Source of the DNA: JBGYPP01 sp041838515
GTDB lineage: Bacteria; Bacillota; Clostridia; Lachnospirales; Lachnospiraceae
Assembly (NCBI GenBank): GCA_041838515.1
Contig: JBGYPP010000039.1
Coordinates: 1-8,293 of the forward strand
Length of the DNA: 8,293 nt
Direction of reading: 5' to 3'
Below are positions 1 through 6,131 of the stretch, in pieces. Below the pieces are notes generated by a model. The model did not search any database. It was not told the origin of the DNA and was given only the letters and a program-made list of their open reading frames with translations. The position numbers and the translations under genes are program-made. Position 1 is the stretch's first letter. Every line of letters begins with the position of its first letter.

Positions 1-471
1 CGCGCCGCAACGCTCCACAAAGACCTGGAAAAGGATCTTTTCCAGCTCCTCCTGTTTCTGCCGCAGAAAGTCATTTTCCTCCAGCCAAAATACCAGCCTC
101 CGGCCCTCCACCCACTCCTGTCTGGCCTTAAAGAGGGCAGTGTACAAAACCCTGGAATAATCAAATAATTCTCTAAAAAAACTGTCTTTATATTCCTCCC
201 ATAGGCTCCGGGGAGTATAGGTATCCGGCAGTTGGAAGCGCTCCCTTATGCGCACCTGCCCATCCCTATGGGGGTAGAGGGCCTGCTCCAGCTGCGCCTG
301 GGCCTCCCAGAGATGGGGCTTTTGGATAATCTGCCCGGCGAGCAGATCCACCCGCAGATTTTTTTTGTCAGGGGAAAGCCTAAGCCGCTCCACCCGGGCC
401 GAACCCAGGGCCGAAGCGGCCTCCTTTGACAGACCTATTTGGGGAAAAACCTGCCCAAATTCCTTATGCAT
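1..471 (-). CDS. polC: DNA polymerase III PolC-type, N-terminal part (cut by window edge)
   Basis: This is the first 157 codons of the Gram-positive replicative polymerase PolC, which copies the chromosome and carries its own proofreading exonuclease. Only the N-terminal non-catalytic region is in the window, and the frame is open to base 1. Recognition rests on the pattern of clostridial PolC N-termini: a VERLRLSPDKKNLRVDL-type strand pair, a run like LEQALYPHRDGQVRIRERF, then YTPRSLWEEYKDS and a C-terminal stretch ending VFVERCGA. The exonuclease and polymerase motifs lie outside the window. The ATG at 471-469 overlaps the ispG stop in ATGCATAA, an 8-nt overlap. A GGAGG sits 6 nt upstream, inside ispG, so translation is probably coupled. 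polC directly after ispG is a known Firmicute arrangement. Family identity is confident; full length (usually about 1,400 residues) cannot be checked here. Confidence 0.9.
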   Translation of the reverse strand, partial: MHKEFGQVFPQIGLSKEAASALGSARVERLRLSPDKKNLRVDLLAGQIIQKPHLWEAQAQLEQALYPHRDGQVRIRERFQLPDTYTPRSLWEEYKDSFFRELFDYSRVLYTALFKARQEWVEGRRLVFWLEENDFLRQKQEELEKILFQVFVERCGA

Positions 472-1531
472 GCCCGGCCTCCATAGCGTCCAGCGCTTGC
501 TCCAACGCGGCCAACAGCTCCCCCTCCGGCACCTTCCTCACCACCTTGCCCTTGCAAAACAGCAGGCCCTCTCCTATGCCGCCGGCCACGCCCAGATCCG
601 CCTCCCTGGCCTCACCCGGTCCGTTTACGGCGCAGCCCATCACCGCCACCTTGATATCCATGGAATATTTTTTGACCAACTGCTCCACCTGGTTGGCCAG
701 GGGGATCAGGTCTATCTTGGTCCGGCCACAGGTGGGGCAGGATATGACCTCCACACCCCCCTTGGCCAGACCCAGGGTCTTGAGTATCAATTTTGCCGAA
801 TAGATCTCCTCCACCGGATCCCCGGTCAGAGATACCCTTATGGTGTCGCCTATGCCCTGCCGCAGTATCAGACCCAGTCCCAGAGCGGATTTGATATTGC
901 CGGCCAGCACAGTTCCCGCCTCGGTAATGCCCACATGCAGGGGATAATCTGACAGCCGGGCCATGCGCTCATAGGACTCCACACAGAGCATGACATCCGA
1001 GGATTTGATGCTGACTACCAGATCGTCATACCCCATGCGCTCCACCTGGCGGCATTTCTCCAAAGCGCTCTCCACCAGCGCCTCGGGGCAGATGCGGCCA
1101 TATTTTTCCAAAAGGGGCTTCTCCAGAGAGCCTCCGTTGACCCCCACTCTTATGGGTATGCGGCGCCGCTTGGCCTCGGCCACCACCTGGGCCAGCGCCT
1201 CCTCCCCGCCCAGATTGCCGGGGTTGATGCGTATCTTGTCCGCCCCCCTCTCCATGGCCGCTATGGCCATGCGGTAGTCAAAGTGTATATCCGCCACCAG
1301 GGGTATATGTATGGCCGCCTTGATCTCTTCCAGGGCCTTTGCAGCCTGGAGGGTGGGCACGGTCACCCGCACGATATCACAGCCGGCCTGCTCCAGCTCC
1401 AGTATCTGGCCTATGGTGGCCTGCGCATCCTCCGTAGGCGTATTGGTCATGGACTGAATGCTGATCCTCTCGCCGCCGCCTATCCAAAGGCCACCTACAG
1501 ACACTTTTTTGGTACGGTTTCTATGATTCAT
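464..1531 (-). CDS. ispG: 4-hydroxy-3-methylbut-2-enyl diphosphate synthase (IspG/GcpE)
   Basis: IspG is the iron-sulfur enzyme that reductively opens methylerythritol cyclodiphosphate to HMBPP in the MEP isoprenoid pathway, in the cytosol. With the start chosen here it has 355 residues, the usual size of the short bacterial form. Visible family features are SVGGLWIGGG-ISIQSMTNT near the N-terminus, ADIHFDYR, KIRINPGNLG, SIKSSD, HVGITEAG, and the cluster ligands in SCPTCGRT (Cys265, Cys268) and MGCAVNGPGEA (Cys300, followed by Glu307). An ATG 33 nt further upstream (1564) is in frame, but it overlaps the metA stop and adds a basic tail unlike the family. The ATG at 1531 has an AAGGAAGGGG stretch about 10 nt upstream. 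It lies 22 nt after metA and overlaps polC by 8 nt, so the three are probably co-transcribed. Confidence 0.96.
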   Translation of the reverse strand: MNHRNRTKKVSVGGLWIGGGERISIQSMTNTPTEDAQATIGQILELEQAGCDIVRVTVPTLQAAKALEEIKAAIHIPLVADIHFDYRMAIAAMERGADKIRINPGNLGGEEALAQVVAEAKRRRIPIRVGVNGGSLEKPLLEKYGRICPEALVESALEKCRQVERMGYDDLVVSIKSSDVMLCVESYERMARLSDYPLHVGITEAGTVLAGNIKSALGLGLILRQGIGDTIRVSLTGDPVEEIYSAKLILKTLGLAKGGVEVISCPTCGRTKIDLIPLANQVEQLVKKYSMDIKVAVMGCAVNGPGEAREADLGVAGGIGEGLLFCKGKVVRKVPEGELLAALEQALDAMEAGHA

Positions 1532-1553
1532 GGCCTCTATCCCCTTCCTTTTC

Positions 1554-2459
1554 CTATAATTCATAGGGGGTTACTTGGTATACATAGTAATTGAGCCAGT
1601 TGCAATACAGGTTGTTGCTGTGGGAACGCCACTGGAGCATGGGCCGGCTCTTGGGATCATCCCCCGGATAGTAATTGTACGGTATGTCCGGATCCATGCC
1701 CTTGGACTGGTCCCGCAGATACTCATTATGCAAGGTGTAGCGGTCATACTCCGGATGGCCGTTGACAAAAATCTTTTTTCCTTCCTGGGCTATGGCCAAA
1801 AACACCCCGGCCTCCGGGGATTCGGCCAGCACCGTCAGCTCCCGGCACTTGGCTATCTCCTGGGCCGGAGTTTCCGTGTGCCTGCTGTGGGGAGCCAGAA
1901 AATAATCGTCAAAATTTCGTATCAAAGGCACCTTTCTATGGTACACCCTGTGCTCATAAATGCCGGAGAGTTTCTTGGGCAAATGCCTTTTGTCTATGCC
2001 GTAGTAATGATAAAAACCCGCCTGGGCCGCCCAACAAATATGCAGTGTGGAGGTTACATTATTCTCCGCCCAATCCATGATGGAGCAGATCTCCTCCCAG
2101 TAATCTACCGCCTCAAAATCCATATCCTCCACCGGAGCGCCGGTGATGATCATGCCGTCAAATTTGCTGTGGCGTATGTCATCTATGGTCTGGTAAAACT
2201 TGTTCAAATGGCTGGCGGAGGTGTTAAGGGATACATGGCTTTTCACATTCAGCAGGGTTACATCCACTTGCAAAGGGGAGTTGGACAGCAGCCGCAGGAT
2301 CTGCAATTCCGCATCCTGTTTGATGGGCATAATATTGAGTATGACCACCTGCAAGGGGCGTATATCCTGATGTATGGCGCGGAATTCGTCCATGACGAAT
2401 ATATTCTCTCTCTCCAAAATCTCCTTGGCGGGCAGGGCGCGTTGAATTTTGATAGGCAT
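1554..2459 (-). CDS. metA: Homoserine O-acetyltransferase, MetA family
   Basis: This enzyme activates the hydroxyl of homoserine, the first committed step of methionine synthesis. The protein has 301 residues, close to the E. coli and Bacillus MetA length, and starts MPIKIQRALPAKEIL as typical members do. The catalytic cysteine is Cys142 in HICWAAQAG, and the His-Glu pair is His235/Glu237 in NGHPEYDR, the same numbers as in E. coli. Residue 111 is Glu (TGAPVEDM). In the family Glu111 goes with acetyl-CoA use (Bacillus cereus) and Gly111 with succinyl-CoA (E. coli), so I infer homoserine acetyltransferase activity despite the common succinyltransferase label. The open frame extends 40 codons upstream, but ATG 2459 has AAAGGAG about 9 nt before it and matches the family start. 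No SAM riboswitch or T-box could be recognised in the upstream 200 bases. It leads the metA-ispG-polC run. Confidence 0.95.
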   Translation of the reverse strand: MPIKIQRALPAKEILERENIFVMDEFRAIHQDIRPLQVVILNIMPIKQDAELQILRLLSNSPLQVDVTLLNVKSHVSLNTSASHLNKFYQTIDDIRHSKFDGMIITGAPVEDMDFEAVDYWEEICSIMDWAENNVTSTLHICWAAQAGFYHYYGIDKRHLPKKLSGIYEHRVYHRKVPLIRNFDDYFLAPHSRHTETPAQEIAKCRELTVLAESPEAGVFLAIAQEGKKIFVNGHPEYDRYTLHNEYLRDQSKGMDPDIPYNYYPGDDPKSRPMLQWRSHSNNLYCNWLNYYVYQVTPYEL

Positions 2460-2582
2460 GGGCGTCTCTCCTTTTATCGTTTTTTTTGCGGGAAATATGG
2501 CTGCGCATGCGTTATTCTCTGTCAGCCTTTTTGTGCGGTTCATTCGCTTTCTGAGCGGGCAAGCCGGCACTTTTATCAAACA

Positions 2583-2598
2583 AAGGATTTAAATCCTT
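2583..2598. promoter_or_regulatory. 16-bp perfect palindrome upstream of metA (possible operator)
   Basis: AAGGATTTAAATCCTT is perfectly self-complementary, with 8-bp half-sites and no spacer. It lies 124-139 nt upstream of the metA start, between the gene and the tandem repeats. A site for a dimeric regulator is possible, but no promoter of good quality could be placed next to it. A chance palindrome is also possible. Confidence 0.35.
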
Positions 2599-2620
2599 CT
2601 CCCTCCTAAATTGGCGTCCT

Positions 2621-2784
2621 GGCAATCCAGCATTCAGGGATGCAGCCAAGGACATTTTCCCGGCAATCCAGCATTCAGGGGTGCAGCAAAGGACATTTTC
2701 CCGGCAATCTAGCATACTGGGGTGCAGCAAAGGACATTTTCCCGGCAATCCAGCATACTGGGATGCAGCCAAGGACTTTTTCCC
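2621..2784. repeat. Four tandem copies of a 41-bp repeat
   Basis: Units begin at 2621, 2662, 2703 and 2744. Each starts GGCAATCCAGCAT (CTAGCAT in the third) and ends in a GGACATTTTCCC-type block (GGACTTTTTCCC in the fourth). A fifth copy breaks down after GGCAGTTCATCC at 2785. Identity between units is high, with differences concentrated at two spots: CATTCAGGG versus CATACTGGG, and GATGCAGCC versus GGTGCAGCA. The four units show all four combinations, which suggests unequal exchange or conversion. Since 41 is not a multiple of 3, the array is not a coding repeat, although it leaves several short frames open. It sits about 160 nt upstream of metA. Function is unknown; an interspersed non-coding repeat family is the most likely nature. 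Confidence 0.85.
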
Positions 2785-3019
2785 GGCAGTTCATCCAATA
2801 TTCCAGAAACTCCTTAGGACTTCCTAGGCTTTTTAGAAACAGAAACCGAGCCTTGCAGCCAACAAAAGCCCTTTGCCAACATAGGTTTTCGTATTTGCTC
2901 GTATCCGCGGTTCCAGCTTGTTCCCGGATAGTCATCCAATGCCAATCACAAATATGCGATTAGAAAATCCTCTGTTTCTCCAGGATCAGCGTACCCAATT
3001 GCAGACAACCAAAGCAGCA
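2785..3019. other. Intergenic stretch with no identifiable gene
   Basis: No convincing coding region, RNA gene or terminator was found. A short minus-strand frame (start 2935) runs on into the 41-bp repeats, but its codon use differs from the neighbouring genes and it has no clear SD site. The first few dozen bases look like a decayed continuation of the repeat, so this may be part of a larger interspersed repeat element. Confidence 0.5.
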
Positions 3020-3273
3020 TCACCCGCCTTCATACTCCAGCCTATAGGGATCCTCACTGGTATTTCTAACCCCCCAGCCCTGTTGTCAAAGGCCTGATCC
3101 GCCAAGGCGGCCAGAGAAGCCGGAACCTCCCGGGGCGTATCCCTGCATATCTTTATCCCATTCCTGTACATTTGCCAGCTCCTCTCCGGGCCTATATCCC
3201 AAATCCTCTCTGCTGAGGCCTCCTGCCCGGCCTTTCCCGCCGTCGGCCCCACTACCTTTTTTATATATAGCAT
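2986..3273 (-). CDS. Small hypothetical protein, probably frameshifted near its 3' end
   Basis: I do not recognise this protein. The frame as read gives 95 residues from ATG 3273, with GGGAG 4 nt upstream. Its codon use (many ATA, AGG, GCC and GAG codons) resembles the real genes of the window and supports coding. No membrane segment or signal peptide is evident; the middle (ERIWDIGPERSWQMYRNG, then DTPREVPASLAALADQ) looks like a soluble alpha/beta protein. At a run of six G (3070-3075, C on the plus strand) the product changes character. Adding one G there would continue as GGVRNTSEDPYRLEYEGG and stop at 3020-3022, giving 84 residues with more natural codons. A recent frameshift, homopolymer slippage or a sequencing error are all possible, and so is a gene fragment. 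It lies upstream of metA in the same direction but more than 500 nt away. Confidence 0.35.
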   Translation of the reverse strand: MLYIKKVVGPTAGKAGQEASAERIWDIGPERSWQMYRNGIKICRDTPREVPASLAALADQAFDNRAGGLEIPVRIPIGWSMKAGDAALVVCNWVR

Positions 3274-3282
3274 ATTTCTCCC

Positions 3283-3318
3283 AAAAAAACAAAGGCCGGG
3301 CACCAGGGCCAAGGCCGG
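3283..3318 (-). terminator. Terminator-like hairpin in the leader of the small ORF
   Basis: Read on the minus strand, GGCC (3316-3313) pairs with GGCC (3297-3294) around an inner GGC/GCC stem, closing on a CCTGGT loop, and is followed by TTTGTTTTTTT (3293-3283). It lies just after a predicted promoter and just before the SD site of the small ORF. It could therefore be an attenuator or the remnant end of a short transcript. Stem strength is modest, with an internal loop. Confidence 0.35.
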
Positions 3319-3328
3319 ATTTGATATT

Positions 3329-3337
3329 ATTATAACA
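3329..3337 (-). promoter_or_regulatory. Extended -10 promoter for the small minus-strand ORF
   Basis: On the minus strand the bases read TGTTATAAT, a perfect extended -10 (TGnTATAAT). No good -35 lies 17 nt upstream, as is tolerated with an extended -10. Transcription would start near 3322, giving a leader of about 50 nt before ATG 3273 that contains the terminator-like hairpin. Confidence 0.45.
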
Positions 3338-3384
3338 CATCCCTTTTCCCCTGATTTTTTATATAAAATATTGCCGTTTTTGCC

Positions 3385-3413
3385 TTGCCCAATAAGCTTT
3401 TTTTTGCTAGAAT
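3385..3413 (+). promoter_or_regulatory. SigA-type promoter of the phosphofructokinase gene
   Basis: TTGCCC (3385-3390), a 17-bp spacer and TAGAAT (3408-3413), preceded by TGC to form an extended -10. Transcription would begin near 3420, leaving a leader of roughly 60 nt. The gene's ribosome site AAAGGA (3468-3473) lies 8 nt before the ATG at 3482. Confidence 0.65.
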
Positions 3414-3481
3414 ACTGTCTTGGAAATCAACCAAAATTCCTATAGTTTTTTGCAAAAAAATGCTAAGAAAGGACAAAATCA

Positions 3482-4750
3482 ATGGCAAAGAAACGCAACA
3501 TCATCGTAGGGCAGTCCGGCGGCCCCACCTCTGTTATCAACTCCAGCTTGGCCGGCGTATACAAGACGGCCAAGGACCGGGGATTCCACAAGGTCTATGG
3601 CATGCTGCACGGCATCCAGGGCTTGCTGGATGAACAGTATGTGGATCTCTCCACCCAAATCCATTCAGAAATGGACATAGAATTGCTCAAGAGAACTCCG
3701 TCCGCTTTCCTGGGAAGCTGCCGCTTCAAGCTGCCGGAGATCCATGCCAACCCTGATTTGTATCAGAAGATTTTCCAAATTTTGGAGAAGCTGGAGATAG
3801 AAGCGCTAGTGTATATAGGCGGCAATGACTCCATGGACACCATCAAAAAATTATACGATTACGGTGTGATCCACGGCCACAAACAGAAGTTTTTGGGCGT
3901 GCCCAAGACCATAGACAACGACCTGCCTCTGACGGATCACACGCCCGGTTTTGGCAGCGCCGCCAAGTATATAGCCACCTCCGTAAAGGAAACCATCCGG
4001 GACGCCACGGGCTTCTCTTTCCAGAAAAAGATGATCACCGTGATAGAGGTGATGGGCCGCAATGCCGGCTGGCTGACCGGCGCCGCTGTGCTGGCCAGGA
4101 CCGAGGAGTGCGTAGGTCCGGATCTCATCTATCTGCCGGAAGTTCCCTTTGATATGGACAAATTCCTCCAGCACGTAAATGATGTGCTCAGCAAGAAAGA
4201 CGGCGTTGTGATCGCCGTATCCGAGGGAGTAAAGCTGGCCGACGGCCGCTATGTATGCGAGCTGGCCGGCGCCGACAGGGCCGTAGACGCCTTTGGCCAC
4301 AAGCAGCTGCAGGGAACTGCCGCCTATCTGGCCAGCTTCCTGGGCGCCAAGCTGGGCTGCAAGACCCGCGCCATCGAGTTCTCCACCCTGCAGCGCTGCG
4401 CAGCCCATATGAGCAGCCGTGTGGATGTGGATGAGGCCTTTATGGTAGGCGGCGCCGCCGTCAAGGCCATAGACGAGGGCGACAGCGGCAAGATGGTCAT
4501 CATCAACCGTCTGGCCAATGACCCCTATATGAGTTCCGCCGGCATCTATGATGTGCACAAGGTGGCCAATATGGAGAAGGTGGTTCCCAGAGAGTGGATC
4601 AACAAGGAGGGCAACTTCGTAACCGAGGATTTTGTCAACTATGTTGAGCCGCTGATCCAGGGTGATTACGCTCCTTTTATGGTAAACGGCCTGCCCAGGC
4701 ATCTGGTACTGAAGGTACCCGCCAAGAGGGCCCGCAACCAGGAAAACTAA
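3482..4750 (+). CDS. pfp: Phosphofructokinase, probably pyrophosphate-dependent
   Basis: This 422-residue cytosolic glycolytic enzyme phosphorylates fructose 6-phosphate to the 1,6-bisphosphate. PFK-A superfamily features are GQSGGPTSVIN at residues 10-20, YIGGNDSMDT at 111-120, VPKTIDNDLP at 140-149 (catalytic Asp145), PGFGSAAKY at 155-163 and VMGRNAGWLTG at 190-200 (sugar-phosphate contacts). Two positions point to PPi rather than ATP as donor: Asp116 where ATP enzymes have Gly (E. coli Gly104), and Lys142 where they have Gly (Gly124). The donor is therefore an inference from these residues; PPi use would make the step reversible. The length exceeds the about 320 residues of classical ATP-PFK and fits the longer PPi-type and related clades. 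It is monocistronic, with its own promoter and a strong terminator 30 nt after the stop. Confidence 0.9.
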   Translation: MAKKRNIIVGQSGGPTSVINSSLAGVYKTAKDRGFHKVYGMLHGIQGLLDEQYVDLSTQIHSEMDIELLKRTPSAFLGSCRFKLPEIHANPDLYQKIFQILEKLEIEALVYIGGNDSMDTIKKLYDYGVIHGHKQKFLGVPKTIDNDLPLTDHTPGFGSAAKYIATSVKETIRDATGFSFQKKMITVIEVMGRNAGWLTGAAVLARTEECVGPDLIYLPEVPFDMDKFLQHVNDVLSKKDGVVIAVSEGVKLADGRYVCELAGADRAVDAFGHKQLQGTAAYLASFLGAKLGCKTRAIEFSTLQRCAAHMSSRVDVDEAFMVGGAAVKAIDEGDSGKMVIINRLANDPYMSSAGIYDVHKVANMEKVVPREWINKEGNFVTEDFVNYVEPLIQGDYAPFMVNGLPRHLVLKVPAKRARNQEN

Positions 4751-4779
4751 GGCAAATATCTGATTTGTTCAGATTTTTC

Positions 4780-4826
4780 AAAAAAAAAACGCCAGGGCCT
4801 GCGCTTGGGCCTGGCGTTTTTTCTTT
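4780..4826. terminator. Bidirectional intrinsic terminator between convergent genes
   Basis: CGCCAGG (4790-4796) pairs with CCTGGCG (4810-4816), with two further C:G pairs past a bulged G. The stem is flanked by ten A (4780-4789) and six T (4817-4822). It can stop transcription of pfp rightward and of the rhodanese/PP-loop gene leftward, whose stop codon is at 4830. Confidence 0.88.
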
Positions 4827-4829
4827 GTC

Positions 4830-5978
4830 TTAATACGTATCTAAAAAGCTCTTCCACTGGCCGTCCTGCTTGTAGGCCAGCACAGTGGAGAGATTGACAT
4901 TGGACATACTGTTAAAAATATTGCTCTCCACAAAGGGATTTTCCCTGCGCAGCTGCCGTATCAGCGCCTTGGTCCTGGCCCTGGCCGATCCGCCTCCCTG
5001 GCCATCGCCGCCCATATCGCAGGTGTTGGTAAAGCGGCAGGCGCACTGCAGAAAGCGCAGCCCATGGACATCCCGCCAGCGGCAGATATCCTCCTCCCGA
5101 ACCAGGTACATGGGCCGTATCAGCTCCATGCCTTGGAAATTTGTGCTGTGCAGTTTTGGCATCATGGTCTGGATTTGGGCCCCGTAGAGCATACCCATCA
5201 GTGTGGTTTCTATGACATCATCATAGTGATGGCCCAGCGCGATTTTATTACAGCCCAGCTCCCTGGCCTTACTGTAGAGATATCCCCGGCGCATACGCGC
5301 GCAGAGATAACAGGGAGATTTTTCCACCTCGTACACCGCATCAAAAATAGGGCTTTCAAATAGGGTAATGGGTATGCCCAGCAGCCGGGCATTGTTCTCC
5401 AATATGCGCCTGTTGCAGTCCGCATACCCGGGATCCATGACCAAAAATACCATCTCAAAAGCAAATTTCCTATGCCTGGCCAGCTCCTGGAACAATTTGG
5501 CCAGAAGCATGGAGTCCTTGCCTCCGGATATGCACACGGCCACCTTATCCCCAGGGCTGAGCATGGCGTATTGGTTCAGTGCCTTGGCAAAGGGGGTGAA
5601 GAGCGACTTTTTGAAAGTCTTTTGCAAGGACAGCTCCACCTGGGCCTTTTTCTCCTCCTCACCCTCCAGCCGGCCAGCCAGCCAATTCCCATACCCACCC
5701 TCCAGATATGCGCCGGCTATGCCCGCCTCTGCCAGCAGCGCCGCCGCCTCCCTGGCCAGGGTTTCCCGGGTGCAGTACACATAGGCCGGCGACCGGCCAT
5801 CCCAGCCCGCATCCCTTAGCCTCTGCGCCCTTTGGGCCGGCGCCTCCTCCCGCAATGCGGCCAGATCCATATGCCTGGCGCCGGGCAAATATCCGTTTGC
5901 ATAAGCCTCCCTGGCCCTCACATCCAGCCATATTCCCTCCGGGGAGGCCTCCTCCCAGCGTATACCCCTTGGCTCCAT
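4830..5978 (-). CDS. Rhodanese domain fused to TtcA-like PP-loop tRNA sulfurtransferase
   Basis: The 382-residue protein has two parts. Residues 1-105 are a rhodanese domain: WLDVRAREAYANGYLPGARHMD, then the active-site loop VYCTRET with Cys69, then AYLEGGYGNWL. Rhodaneses carry sulfur as a cysteine persulfide. Residues about 120-382 resemble TtcA/TilS ATPases: the PP-loop SGGKDS at 151-156 (ATP adenylation of the base), SPCYLCARMRRG at 221-232 (Cys223, Cys226), KIALGHHYDDVIET at 245-257, and CACRFTNTC at 312-320, which can supply the third cluster cysteine. E. coli TtcA uses two CxxC cysteines plus a later one to bind a 4Fe-4S cluster and makes 2-thiocytidine in tRNA. The tail with ESNIFNSMSNVNL is typical of clostridial members. 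I infer a tRNA thiolase with a built-in sulfur donor; the modified base is not determinable. The start has GAGAGG 8 nt upstream and its own promoter. Confidence 0.88.
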   Translation of the reverse strand: MEPRGIRWEEASPEGIWLDVRAREAYANGYLPGARHMDLAALREEAPAQRAQRLRDAGWDGRSPAYVYCTRETLAREAAALLAEAGIAGAYLEGGYGNWLAGRLEGEEEKKAQVELSLQKTFKKSLFTPFAKALNQYAMLSPGDKVAVCISGGKDSMLLAKLFQELARHRKFAFEMVFLVMDPGYADCNRRILENNARLLGIPITLFESPIFDAVYEVEKSPCYLCARMRRGYLYSKARELGCNKIALGHHYDDVIETTLMGMLYGAQIQTMMPKLHSTNFQGMELIRPMYLVREEDICRWRDVHGLRFLQCACRFTNTCDMGGDGQGGGSARARTKALIRQLRRENPFVESNIFNSMSNVNLSTVLAYKQDGQWKSFLDTY

Positions 5979-6014
5979 CTTCCCATCCTCTCTCTGATTG
6001 GCAAATACCTAGTT

Positions 6015-6043
6015 ATTATACTCCCCCGGCCCAAAAAGTCCAA
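6015..6043 (-). promoter_or_regulatory. SigA-type promoter of the rhodanese/PP-loop gene
   Basis: Read on the minus strand: TTGGAC (6043-6038), a 17-bp spacer and a perfect TATAAT (6020-6015). Transcription should start near 6008, about 30 nt before the ATG at 5978. Its -35 faces the -35 of the divergent promoter with only 13 bp between them. Confidence 0.75.
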
Positions 6044-6056
6044 TACGGAGGCCAAA

Positions 6057-6085
6057 TTGACAGAGGCTGTCGCCCATATTACAAT
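6057..6085 (+). promoter_or_regulatory. Consensus-like promoter of the ABC-class ATPase gene
   Basis: A perfect TTGACA (6057-6062), a 17-bp spacer and TACAAT (6080-6085). Transcription should start near 6092. The in-frame ATG at 6084 lies inside the -10 box and cannot be the translation start, which decides the start of the downstream gene. Confidence 0.8.
6059..6071. promoter_or_regulatory. Inverted repeat overlapping the -35 box (possible operator)
   Basis: GACAG-AGG-CTGTC, 5-bp arms with a 3-bp spacer. It overlaps the 3' end of the plus-strand -35 box and the spacer, a classical position for a repressor. The arms are short, so chance is not excluded. Confidence 0.35.
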
Positions 6086-6131
6086 GGATTTGTTCAGAAA
6101 ATACGGAAAAAAGAGAATATTGAGGGAAATG

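Noticed and set aside
1532..1564. Upstream ispG start at ATG 1564
   Set aside because: It overlaps the metA stop, adds 11 residues not typical of the family, and the ATG at 1531 has a purine-rich SD.
1575..2609. 344-codon open frame on the plus strand opposite metA
   Set aside because: metA on the other strand has all catalytic residues and a good SD; this frame is an antisense shadow kept open by codon bias and matches nothing recognisable.
2621..2784. CRISPR array
   Set aside because: The repeats are contiguous 41-bp units with no unique spacers, and no cas genes are present.
2460..2800. SAM riboswitch or T-box leader for metA
   Set aside because: Looked for the SAM-I core and for the T-box motif on the minus strand; neither is present.
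2512..2935. Short repeat-containing peptides on both strands through the 41-bp array
   Set aside because: The 41-bp period shifts frame in every unit, so a conserved repeat protein cannot result; no SD and atypical codon use.
3851..4702. 283-codon minus-strand frame opposite the phosphofructokinase
   Set aside because: It is antisense to a clearly conserved enzyme and has no SD or recognisable motif.
5832..6131. N-terminal extension of the ABC-class ATPase frame by 100 codons
   Set aside because: It overlaps the divergent gene and both promoters; the ATG at 6084 lies within the -10 box, and the family N-terminus begins near 6132.
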